Assembly: GCA_024742755.1 (NCBI GenBank)
Contig: JANSXW010000050.1
Coordinates: 1 to 40,542 of the forward strand
Direction of reading: 5' to 3'
Source of the DNA: a bacterium
GTDB lineage: Bacteria; Bacteroidota; Bacteroidia; Chitinophagales; Saprospiraceae
Length of the DNA: 40,542 nt
Shown: one piece after another, positions 17,001 to 22,491 of the stretch
Position numbering within the stretch: the stretch's first letter is position 1
Layout of the letters: every line of letters starts with the position of its first letter
Translations under genes and position numbers: made by a program
The notes under the pieces: generated by a model
Told to the model about the DNA's origin: nothing
The model's input: only the letters and a program-made list of their open reading frames with translations
Databases searched by the model: none

Positions 17001-17270
17001 CGGCGGCTTTTCATCCAGGAATGCACGGACCCGGTAGCCATCAAAGCAGTTGAGTTGCTTTTCGGTGTAAATCCAGAGCTTCCCGTCAGAACTGATCATG
17101 CTGGCGTGAGGGTTGTGGCCTTCTATGCCGTCGCGGTAACTAATGCTTCCCAGCGCACTTTGGAAGCCTTGCCCCAGACCTGTTGTTGCCAACAGGAGCA
17201 GCACGGCCACCAGGTGTGTTTTGACCCGGTAAGCGGCTTGCCTGTTAAATATGTCTGGTAGCTCCTGCAT
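14010..17270 (-). CDS. Membrane sensor histidine kinase with Reg_prop beta-propeller and Y_Y_Y domain
   Basis: 1086 residues. An N-terminal signal or anchor helix (about 17-34, HLVAVLLLLATTGLG) precedes a periplasmic part of about 680 residues built from two-component regulator propeller repeats (for example DGKLWIYTEKQLNCFDGYRV, APDGAIWAGS, PPGQIWLGTSAGLAAY). A Y_Y_Y immunoglobulin-like domain follows (about 700-785; YDYRIDGQHDNWIPM, LPYGEYQLRIRGRT). One membrane helix (about 795-815) and a coiled coil lead to HisKA, with the phospho-histidine in IIGHEIKGN near residue 863, and HATPase with N-box NLLRNALKFTD, DTGIGMD and GTGLGLNI. There is no receiver or AraC domain, so unlike the Bacteroides hybrid HTCS proteins it needs a separate regulator, plausibly the convergent LuxR-type one. 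The ligand is unknown; related sensors often detect glycans. Confidence 0.9.
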   Translation of the reverse strand: MQELPDIFNRQAAYRVKTHLVAVLLLLATTGLGQGFQSALGSISYRDGIEGHNPHASMISSDGKLWIYTEKQLNCFDGYRVRAFLDEKPPVVSRLNNLLFEAPDGAIWAGSYSLERRAQVDICGDLTLKVVSQDGKQHDFQEYYQKRLPFSTSDVINICSDGRPRSPVYLCTLRGKVYRYDESGFHEVPMPLSGQLINTLYPDTDGSFWVGSSGRLSHVSPDGKVTATYPVPIAPLRIVKAGPQVYALIFWPEIGYNGQLIRQLLLLPEQGIQTHLPINEDTKIDITNAISIKWQEEEGFWHIVSTDDWRVFDKTTNRSFSFKKAYPEEARGFLVNNLPQELYFDQAGVAYATMYSKILALKVFNLPFRKLFTEDEDLNSMRAILSYRTDTVLLSGYSGLARYNPITEETSWIRKAENEVWLDALKLGPDTLLTSSHSSSLVSSSSLGIPFQIIPKLASDRSFLTIYTLFEAPPGQIWLGTSAGLAAYQRGEDHYRFCTEINRTGALGRSSVRHITEHNNLLWLATNKGLYSLNTATQAVAHHFEADTTISLNYLYWASPDTCWMATNGSGLWRWTPSSQLVKKYNRSTIGLPNDVHHAVYPDHSGRLWVPSNDGLIWLMPSTGEFGTFTRQSGLSDNEFNYNSHLQLEDGRLILGGVAGAVVFHPDSILLDLDRNASLNVVYFGVPDKKTGLLVDRTATWSQTHQIELSPLTNMACHLKAHVASYLPLEDHQYDYRIDGQHDNWIPMSSNELVISGLPYGEYQLRIRGRTNTYAHSSEELRIPLFVRQPYYEKWYFWLLITLSTTGIGFLLFRFRLRQLKLSEKRLRQEVERRTQTINQDRQTILRQNTELEQLNKGKDKVMSIIGHEIKGNLFFIGSATRQILQTIRAEDYDSAEALSRNIHHAALRMEGAIENLTRWATLQSGQMVIQKGKVRLKPLLERLIREQQPVAERKGIELSLDISGDPLALADFNAMNICLQNLLRNALKFTDQSGCVRVNCFVQGHHAYIKVKDTGIGMDQETINRVFSSMLQESRVGTSGEVGTGLGLNITKELIGLQSGELAFESEAGQGTTVIVALPLYEEKR

Positions 17271-17463
17271 GCGTGAATGTTAAAAGCGGCTTTTGCCCTG
17301 CCAAAACGCCCCCGCAAGGTGAAAGGGGCCGTACTGTGCCAACCTGGCAGCGCCATAAAAAGGCATCCCAACTATGCAGCAAAAATGGAATGCCCTTTTT
17401 GCGCTTGTGTCCATCCCTGCGTAGTTTATGCAGGCTAAAGATAGGCGTTCCAAAGCAATCTCT

Positions 17464-18006
17464 TTATGACTTATTCTGGTAGCGGAAGAACAGAAAGGCC
17501 GCTACCCCTGTCAGGAGCAGGAGCAATGCCGGCAGATAAGGCTTGAGCGTTGCCAGCCCAAAGAGCAGCGACTCGGAAAAGAAGAACCCCAAATTGCCTA
17601 CGATAAGCACCCAAAGCAGGGTACTAATGAAGCTGAAAATGGCAAAGCGGGTAACCGGGACTTTGGCCACACCGAAAAGCGTAGGCAAGACAATCCGGAA
17701 GCCATACATAAACCGGTACGCCAGCAACAACAGCGTAGACCGTTCCTCAACGGCGGCAGCCATCTGATTGAAACGGGGCTGCAGCTTGGGGCGCCGGTCA
17801 ATGGCCGTCTGCCCGCCTTTGCGCCCAGCCAGGTAGAGCGACCAGTCTACGGCCTGAGCACCCAGAAACACAGCCAGCAATACATAATAGAAGTTGAGGT
17901 AGCCCAGCCGGGTAGCCTGTATAGCGGTCAGGAAGGCCACTTCTCCCTCAAGCACTGCACCCAGGAAAGCACCAATATATCCAAGAGACGAGATCCATTC
18001 CGCCAT
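17464..18006 (-). CDS. DedA family membrane protein
   Basis: 180 residues from the ATG at 18006 (MAEWISS); the frame continues eight codons to a TTG. The protein has the DedA/SNARE-associated layout: an N-terminal helix and re-entrant segment with YIGAFLGAVLEGEVAFLTAI, where the glutamates in LEGE are the conserved acidic residues, then LGAQAVDWSLYLAGRKGG. The amphipathic middle contains RFMYGFRIVLPTLFGVAKVP, the family's R-x3-GxR basic motif, followed by two terminal helices (about 122-145 and 155-175). DedA proteins act in the inner membrane as lipid scramblases or flippases, including undecaprenyl phosphate or phospholipid translocation, depending on proton motive force. This member is a little shorter than E. 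coli DedA (about 219). It lies upstream of the propeller kinase on the same strand with a 193-base gap, so probably a separate transcript. Confidence 0.88.
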   Translation of the reverse strand: MAEWISSLGYIGAFLGAVLEGEVAFLTAIQATRLGYLNFYYVLLAVFLGAQAVDWSLYLAGRKGGQTAIDRRPKLQPRFNQMAAAVEERSTLLLLAYRFMYGFRIVLPTLFGVAKVPVTRFAIFSFISTLLWVLIVGNLGFFFSESLLFGLATLKPYLPALLLLLTGVAAFLFFRYQNKS

Positions 18007-18102
18007 GATGTTAATTTTAAGAATTAACAAATCAGCTGCTCAACAGGCAAAGATGCAGGATTGGTTCCGGAAACGGGTCAACTAATCGTTAAAAAATGAT
18101 AA

Positions 18103-18324
18103 TCAATTTGTTACCTCCACCGGATGAATGTCAAAACCGGCATCTTCTACTGCTTCAACGACCGCAGCTTCGTCAAAATCTGCCCCACTGACGGAAAGGA
18201 TTTTATCCGGGTTGGTGGTGTCTACTTCCCAGTGGTCAATACCGGGCACATCGCTTAAAAAACCAGTAACGGCTTTCACGCAGTTGCCGCAGTTGATATT
18301 GGTCTTATATTTTTTTGTTGCCAT
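18103..18324 (-). CDS. HMA-domain heavy-metal binding protein (copper-chaperone-like)
   Basis: 73 residues from the ATG at 18324, the length of a free-standing HMA/Atx1-CopZ fold. The longer frame up to 18444 adds unlikely sequence with no domain. The metal site is INCGNCVKAV with C12 and C15 (CxxC); the usual GMTC is changed to INC. The strand and helix pattern continues with FLSDVPGIDHWEVDTTNPDKILSV and VVEAVEDAGFDIHPVEV, matching the family's last helix and strand. Such proteins carry Cu(I) or other soft metal ions to a P-type ATPase or bind them in the cytoplasm. No copper ATPase is present in the window. The adjacent region towards the divergent TPR gene carries repeated ATAAGG/CCTTAT half-sites that might be a metal-responsive operator. 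Confidence 0.9.
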   Translation of the reverse strand: MATKKYKTNINCGNCVKAVTGFLSDVPGIDHWEVDTTNPDKILSVSGADFDEAAVVEAVEDAGFDIHPVEVTN

Positions 18325-18396
18325 GGTCAATTTACGGATTGATATTGGGTTGAGAACGCCTGAGTAAGTTGTATAGTTGAATGCGGGGCTACGGAT

Positions 18397-18460
18397 ATAA
18401 GCCTTATTTAGACCGAGCTCCGGGCCAGATAAATTTGTGATCAAATAAGGTATGCCTTAT
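18397..18460. promoter_or_regulatory. Two related dyads between the HMA and TPR genes
   Basis: ATAAG-C-CTTAT at 18397-18407 and ATAAGG-TATG-CCTTAT at 18445-18460 share the half-site CCTTAT. They lie 38 bases apart in the 237-base divergent region between the HMA protein (start 18324) and the TPR protein (start 18562). A TTTG (18434-18437) and TAATCTTTG (18463-18471) next to the second dyad resemble promoter elements for the TPR gene. They could bind a common repressor; no regulator gene is adjacent. Confidence 0.35.
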
Positions 18461-18561
18461 ATTAATCTTTGAAATCTATGACATCGGCGAGGGTTGAGGA
18501 AAAACGACCACATTGCTGGTTTATTAACAACTATTTATTTGGAAAGGACAGAGGAGTAAGG

Positions 18562-19419
18562 ATGAGCAATCAACCAACAGAACAACATAGAGCATTATTT
18601 GAACAGGCGCAGCAGTATGAGTCAGCGGCTGACCCCTACAATGCGGTCAAGCTTTACAAACTGTTGGCCCGGGAAGCCCCTCAGTGGGAACAGCCCTGCC
18701 TGCGGCTGGGGCACCTGTACAAATACCGGAGAGAATGGAAGCCGGCGCTGTACTACAACAAAAGAGCCGTTGCCCTTGATGTATCCAACCGGCAGGCGTG
18801 GTGGGACGTTGGCCTGGCTGCAACAGCCATTGGGAAATTAAAGCAGGCACGCAGGGTCTGGGAAAAATTTGGCTGGAGCGCTCAGAAGCAACAAGCTTTG
18901 AAGCCGGTTTCGGTGAGGCTTCAGTTCCAAAATCAATTTGAGGTGCTGTGGGTCCAAAGGGTCAGCCCCTGCCTCGGGTATATCCGTTCCATTCCCCAGC
19001 CTGCATCCGGCCGCCGTTACGGAGACCTGGTGCTGATCGATAACGTAGTGCGCGGCTACCACAGCAGTGGCATGTACCGTTTGCCGATATACGATGAGCT
19101 GGGGCTTAAAAAGTGTGGGCACTACGGGGCTTTTTCCTGCACCTTGCTTCAGGCTACGGAGGAAGACATCAAGTTGCTTCAGCAGTTATGTTCGGAGCAG
19201 AATCTTGGCTTTGAGGTTTGGGGCAACGCAGCGCAGGCTGCTACTGTGCGGGCTTCCGGAGGCAAGCCGGAGTACTACGCTTTCAACTGGGATACCGCAC
19301 CGGAATTATTAGTCGCTATTGCTGCCCGGCAAGAGGCAGAGGCACTTAGCGTGCTGAAAAACTGGGAAGTCATTTCGCTCAAAAGCTTTGCAGGCTTTCG
19401 GGCACACCTAATATTTTAA
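18562..19419 (+). CDS. TPR-containing protein with uncharacterised C-terminal domain
   Basis: 285 residues from the ATG at 18562, which has GAGGAG five bases upstream, a clear Shine-Dalgarno in a lineage where these are often missing. The upstream ATG at 18478 lies in another frame. Residues about 8-110 are tetratricopeptide-type helix pairs (for example ALFEQAQQYESAADPYNAVKL, LRLGHLYKYRREWKPALYY, WWDVGLAATAIGKLKQA). Residues about 140-285 form a separate globular domain with GDLVLIDNVVRGYH, LPIYDELGL and LGFEVWGNAAQAA that I do not recognise. No signal peptide and no membrane helix, so cytoplasmic. TPR domains mediate protein binding; the partner is unknown. A frameshifted small membrane protein gene starts 21 bases after the stop and probably shares the transcript. 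Confidence 0.75.
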   Translation: MSNQPTEQHRALFEQAQQYESAADPYNAVKLYKLLAREAPQWEQPCLRLGHLYKYRREWKPALYYNKRAVALDVSNRQAWWDVGLAATAIGKLKQARRVWEKFGWSAQKQQALKPVSVRLQFQNQFEVLWVQRVSPCLGYIRSIPQPASGRRYGDLVLIDNVVRGYHSSGMYRLPIYDELGLKKCGHYGAFSCTLLQATEEDIKLLQQLCSEQNLGFEVWGNAAQAATVRASGGKPEYYAFNWDTAPELLVAIAARQEAEALSVLKNWEVISLKSFAGFRAHLIF

Positions 19420-19440
19420 CCTGTTACTAACTATCAACTA

Positions 19441-19730
19441 ATGACCGAATCACAGCGCAATCGCATTAATGCGGTCATTGAAGAAGGCTACCGCTTTGAC
19501 CTTGGCGATTACATCAGCCGGGGCTTTACGCGCTTCCGGAAAAGTGGGGGCTGTTCTTTCTCTTCTTCCTGGTCCTCGGGCTGCTGGTCGGTCTGGGTTT
19601 TCTGGTGTTTTTTATAGGTGTATTAGTCGCATTCCCTGTGCTCATGTGCGCCAACTATGCTGCATTTGCAGATGTCACGGAACTGCTTGTAGAAGCAGAA
19701 GACGATTTGGTTGAGCACCTGATTGATTAG
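19441..19730 (+). pseudogene. Small membrane protein gene interrupted by a one-base frameshift
   Basis: From the ATG at 19441 the frame encodes MTESQRNRINAVIEEGYRFD and onward, but it leaves sensible sequence near base 19540 and stops at 19615-19617 (58 codons). In the -1 frame the sequence continues immediately with WGLFFLFFLVLGLLVGLGF, a strong membrane segment, then FPVLMCANYAAFADVTELL and an acidic tail ending at the stop 19728-19730. Adding one A to the AAAA run at 19540-19543 restores a single 96-residue protein reading FRFRKKWGLFFL in outline. The break is either a real mutation, a sequencing or assembly error in a homopolymer, or slippage. It is unlikely to be a standard -1 programmed site, because no X XXY YYZ heptamer lies in frame. 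Function unknown; it follows the TPR gene by 21 bases and overlaps the end of the opposing VWA gene by three bases. Confidence 0.7.
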
Positions 19731-20866
19731 TTCTTCACAGGAATGTTTTCCCGGGCAAGCCATTCTGTGATCGGCTCTTGCTGAATAGCTGCGGCCATCA
19801 TGCCGGGGAACTGCTCCGGCGTGCAGGCGAAGCAGGGGATGTCAAGCGCGGCCAGTTGGGCTGCGATGTCCTTGCTGTAGGCCGGTGCGCCCTTGTCATT
19901 CAGCGCAAGCAATACGATAAACGGAGTGCCGGCGGCCTTGATTTGGGCGGCTTGGGTAATGAGTTGTTCCGGCCGGCCGCCCTCGTACAGATCGCTAATG
20001 AGCACAAGTATGGTGTCAGCGGGGCGGCGTATAAGCGGCCGGGCATAGGTGACGGCTTTGGCAATGTCTGTACCACCGCCCAGTTGAGTGGCGAATAGCA
20101 AATCCACCGGGTCCTGCAGGTGCTCAGACAGGTCTGCAACTGAGGTGTCGAAAGCAATAAAACGGGTATGAAGGGCTGATACAGAAGCCATGATGCAGCT
20201 CAGGATGCTTGCGTAAACCACAGAAGCAGCCATGGAGCCACTCTGGTCCGCCAGGATCAGCACATCCTTCAGCCGTGAGCGCTTTCGCCCGTACCCATGC
20301 AATTGCTCAGGGATGATCGTTTTGTAGTCTGGCTGATAGTGCTTCAGGTTGGTGCGGATGGTGCGGTGCCAGTTGATTTCGTTGAGGCGGGGGCGCCGGT
20401 TGGGGGTCGCCCGGTCGAGGCTGCCCCGGATGGCTCGTTTAAGTGGGAATTCCAGGCGCTTTTCCAGTTGCTGGACAATCCGGGTGATGACAATCCGCGC
20501 GGAAGCCCTCGTTTCATCCGTCATCTGCTTGTTCAGGCTCAGAAGGGTGCCGACGAGTTCCACATCAGGCTCAATCGCTTCCAGTAGTTCCGGCTCCAGC
20601 AGCATGCGTTCCAGGCCCAGGCGCTGCAGCGCATCGCGTTGCATGAGCTGTACGACCGGAGTAGGGAAGTAGCGGCGGATATCCCCCAGCCAGCGGTTGA
20701 CATTGGGCGAAGAACTGCCGAGGCCCCCTTTGCGGTCGCTATCGTAAAGGGCTTCCAGAACTTTGTCCATGCCCTTCGCGTTCCCTGACAGCGGGACGGA
20801 AACGGAAGGGTCTGACTGTTTTCCCAGAATAAGCCGCCAGCGTTCTGTTTTCTGAGCCTTGTCCAA
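19727..20866 (-). CDS. VWA domain protein (CoxE-like), TTG start
   Basis: 379 residues. The N-terminal half is helical, beginning KTERWRLILGKQSD, typical of VWA proteins that work with MoxR AAA+ ATPases. The C-terminal VWA domain (about 195-360) has the MIDAS metal site: DQSGSM near residue 206, threonine in GGGTD and aspartate in SDLYEGG. MoxR/VWA pairs act as metal-dependent chaperones that insert cofactors or remodel protein complexes. In other genomes this subtype sits with a MoxR ATPase, a SWIM zinc-finger protein and a DUF5682 protein. None of these is seen here, so it is an orphan. The start is TTG at 20866, because the family N-terminus begins only there, an in-frame TAA lies upstream and the next ATG (20770) would cut it. 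The divergent BASS transporter begins 84 bases away. Confidence 0.82.
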   Translation of the reverse strand: MDKAQKTERWRLILGKQSDPSVSVPLSGNAKGMDKVLEALYDSDRKGGLGSSSPNVNRWLGDIRRYFPTPVVQLMQRDALQRLGLERMLLEPELLEAIEPDVELVGTLLSLNKQMTDETRASARIVITRIVQQLEKRLEFPLKRAIRGSLDRATPNRRPRLNEINWHRTIRTNLKHYQPDYKTIIPEQLHGYGRKRSRLKDVLILADQSGSMAASVVYASILSCIMASVSALHTRFIAFDTSVADLSEHLQDPVDLLFATQLGGGTDIAKAVTYARPLIRRPADTILVLISDLYEGGRPEQLITQAAQIKAAGTPFIVLLALNDKGAPAYSKDIAAQLAALDIPCFACTPEQFPGMMAAAIQQEPITEWLARENIPVKN

Positions 20867-20950
20867 TTTTTGATTTTGAATTTACAACTTTTATCTTTCT
20901 TTGCACGAAGATAGCAGATCGACCTGCCTTTTGCATATTTTCAGACGAAT

Positions 20951-21838
20951 ATGGTCTTTATAGATATCCTCATTCCGGTGGTATTGGCGCTCACGATGTT
21001 TGGCGTCGGGACTTCTCTGGAACTTTCCGATTTTAAAGAGATTGTGGCCCGGCCCAAACTGGTGGCCCTGGGGTTGGGTTTGCAAATGCTGTTTTTGCCA
21101 GCTGTGGCTTTTCTGGCCTGCCTGCTGTTGCCCATCAGCAATACCTGGAAGCTGGGCATTATTATACTGTCGCTCTGCCCGGGCGGTGCAACCTCTAATT
21201 TCATTTCTTACCTGCTGGAGCTCAAGACAGCCCTCTCTATCAGCCTGACAGCCATCAACAGCCTGTTGATTTTAGTGACCATCCCGGTGGGGGTTAATCT
21301 TGGAGCCGAATTATTCATGCATACCTCAGCCTCGTTCAGCCTTTCGGTTACGGAGACGTCGCTCAATGTACTGTTCATTGTGCTGCTGCCCGTTTCATTG
21401 GGGTTGCTGTTTCACCGGCGTTTCCCTGTGCTGTCAGACCGTTTTAAGCAACCGGTAAAAGTGGTGACGACGTTGCTGCTGGCGGCCGTTTTTGCCATCA
21501 AGTTCTTTGGGAGCGAAGAGAACGGAGGGAGTCAGATCAGCTGGGCGGATATTGCAGTGCTTGCTCCGGTCATGTTGGGCTTCCACTTGTTTACGATGTT
21601 CATGAGCTACTGGAGTGCCAATCGTATCGTGAAGAACAGTGCCTACGATGCCATTACGATCGGCATCGAGGTCGGCCTTCAAAACACAACATTAGCGCTG
21701 TTGGTGGCCACTGTCATGATCGGAGATGAGCAGATGGCGGAGCCTACACTGGTATATGCCATGTTTTCCTTCTTTACGACGCTTGGCTTTGGCTATCTGG
21801 CAAAACGGTCTGCTGACCGGCAAGCAAGCGTAAAGTAG
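20951..21838 (+). CDS. Bile acid:sodium symporter (BASS) family transporter
   Basis: 295 residues with nine to ten membrane helices spanning about 4-285. The family signatures are both present: SLCPGGATSNFISYLLEL (about 76-93), containing the CPGG and SN residues of the core-domain sodium sites, and IGIEVGLQNTTLALLVA (about 235-251), whose EVGLQNT crossover carries the conserved glutamate and glutamine that bind Na+. BASS proteins import anionic organic substrates such as bile acids, pyruvate, pantoate or related carboxylates with sodium. The substrate of this one cannot be told from sequence. The ATG at 20951 opens directly with the first helix. A 12-bp hairpin lies 73 bases after the stop. 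It shares an 84-base divergent promoter region with the VWA gene. Confidence 0.9.
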   Translation: MVFIDILIPVVLALTMFGVGTSLELSDFKEIVARPKLVALGLGLQMLFLPAVAFLACLLLPISNTWKLGIIILSLCPGGATSNFISYLLELKTALSISLTAINSLLILVTIPVGVNLGAELFMHTSASFSLSVTETSLNVLFIVLLPVSLGLLFHRRFPVLSDRFKQPVKVVTTLLLAAVFAIKFFGSEENGGSQISWADIAVLAPVMLGFHLFTMFMSYWSANRIVKNSAYDAITIGIEVGLQNTTLALLVATVMIGDEQMAEPTLVYAMFSFFTTLGFGYLAKRSADRQASVK

Positions 21839-21910
21839 GTTGGCTGTTTGCGTGCTACAGCGCGTAAGCAAGCACCGTTTCAACCTGGTAACGCCTACTG
21901 ATGCATCAAA

Positions 21911-21946
21911 CAAAAAAGCCCTCTGAGCAAAGTGGCTCAGAGGGCT
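21911..21946 (-). terminator. Hairpin with T tract on the minus strand
   Basis: AGCCCTCTGAGC (21917-21928) and GCTCAGAGGGCT (21935-21946) form a perfect 12-bp stem with a six-base loop. The six A residues at 21912-21917 (one shared with the stem) become a T tract after the hairpin on the minus strand. It would end minus-strand transcripts coming from the kinase operon and may also work for the BASS gene on the plus strand, where no T tract follows. Confidence 0.65.
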
Positions 21947-22091
21947 GCAATTCTCCCAACACATTTAAATTTTCCTCTTGCTTTAAGAGGTTCGGTAAAG
22001 AAACGAAGAATACAGGGTTTCTAAAATGTGAAAAACATGTAAGAGGACTTCGTCCTGCTCAGTGAATACAGGCTAGTCCCAATAGAGAATG

Positions 22092-22110
22092 TTTTCCCAG
22101 AATGGGAAAA
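22092..22110. promoter_or_regulatory. Candidate enhancer dyad for the sigma54-like promoter
   Basis: TTTTCCCA (22092-22099) and TGGGAAAA (22103-22110) are exact reverse complements with a three-base spacer. The centre lies about 83 bases before the -24 element at 22184, a usual distance for a binding site of an NtrC-type activator. I found no second copy of this sequence upstream of 27243, so its assignment to the neighbouring activator is only a proposal. Confidence 0.4.
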
Positions 22111-22181
22111 TTATCCAAAATTGATATTACTGTCAATAAATAAACATGCTTAAGTTGTTGAAAATAATTGATTTATGTTTT

Positions 22182-22197
22182 TTGGCACGGCTTGTGC
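22182..22197 (+). promoter_or_regulatory. Sigma54-like promoter upstream of the hairpin-rich RNA
   Basis: TTGGCACGGCTTGTGC matches the sigma54 consensus TTGGCACG-N4-TTGC. The -24 element is perfect, and GG (22184-22185) and GC (22196-22197) are separated by exactly ten bases. The -12 element is GTGC rather than TTGC. A transcription start near 22209 is expected. The next gene but one on the other strand encodes an activator of sigma54 RNA polymerase. Confidence 0.55.
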
Positions 22198-22208
22198 GTA
22201 GTTTGTTT

Positions 22209-22491
22209 CGGTAATGAGAACGGATATGCCTGATAAAAGGCATTGTTCATTTTGAGTTATGCAGGAGGAAGTCTCGCTTTTATAATGGGGAATCACAACA
22301 GAGGCTTCCTCCCCATAATTGATTAAGAATAGCAGAATACGTTGCGCAAGAGCAGCGATTAAGGATAAATGGGTTTTTAGGTGTATTTGTAGCTAGCCGC
22401 CAAGTACTGATTTTATTCATAAGAGAGCGAATAATAACCTTTAGGGTTACAAAAGTTTAACGGAGAATCAGAATGGCGGCTAGCTTTTTTT
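22209..22491 (+). ncRNA. Putative sigma54-dependent structured RNA
   Basis: Expected transcript of about 280 bases between the sigma54-like promoter and the T7 tract. It has three stems: ATGCCT/AGGCAT (22226-22243), a 12-pair stem 22264-22275/22301-22312 with one G-U pair and a 25-base loop, and the long-range stem 22391-22402/22474-22485 that precedes the T tract. Two very short frames exist (13 codons at 22214, eight at 22259) but nothing else codes, so it is a small RNA or a tiny-peptide mRNA. Its 3' end overlaps the last codons of the convergent kinase gene by two bases, so it may act on that mRNA. All this is prediction; I recognise no known RNA family. Confidence 0.4.
22391..22491 (+). 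terminator. Long-loop hairpin followed by T7
   Basis: AGCTAGCCGCCA (22391-22402) and TGGCGGCTAGCT (22474-22485) pair perfectly over 12 bases, and T7 (22485-22491) follows at once. The 71-base loop is unusually long for an intrinsic terminator. The T tract is on the plus strand only, so it stops transcripts reading towards the kinase gene. Confidence 0.5.

Larger units (their letters stand above)
21839..22489. other. 651-bp intergenic region rich in hairpins, with a probable RNA gene
   Basis: No frame longer than about 60 codons looks real. From left to right it holds a 12-bp hairpin (21917-21946), a 6-bp hairpin CCTCTT/AAGAGG (21974-21990), a short AGGAC/GTCCT hairpin (22044-22056), a TTTTCCCA/TGGGAAAA dyad (22092-22110), a sigma54-like promoter (22182-22197), and three hairpins with a terminal T tract (22226-22491). 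The left part would be the 3' end of any minus-strand read-through from the kinase operon. The right part is proposed as a plus-strand RNA. Confidence 0.7.

Noticed and set aside
17325..17350. TTGGCAC on the minus strand before the propeller kinase, as a third sigma54 site
   Set aside because: The base after the -24 core is A, and the -12 position reads CC instead of GC, so it does not fit the consensus.
19536..19552. Programmed -1 frameshift in the small membrane protein gene
   Set aside because: No X XXY YYZ heptamer is in frame and no downstream pseudoknot is evident; an indel in the A4 run explains it better.
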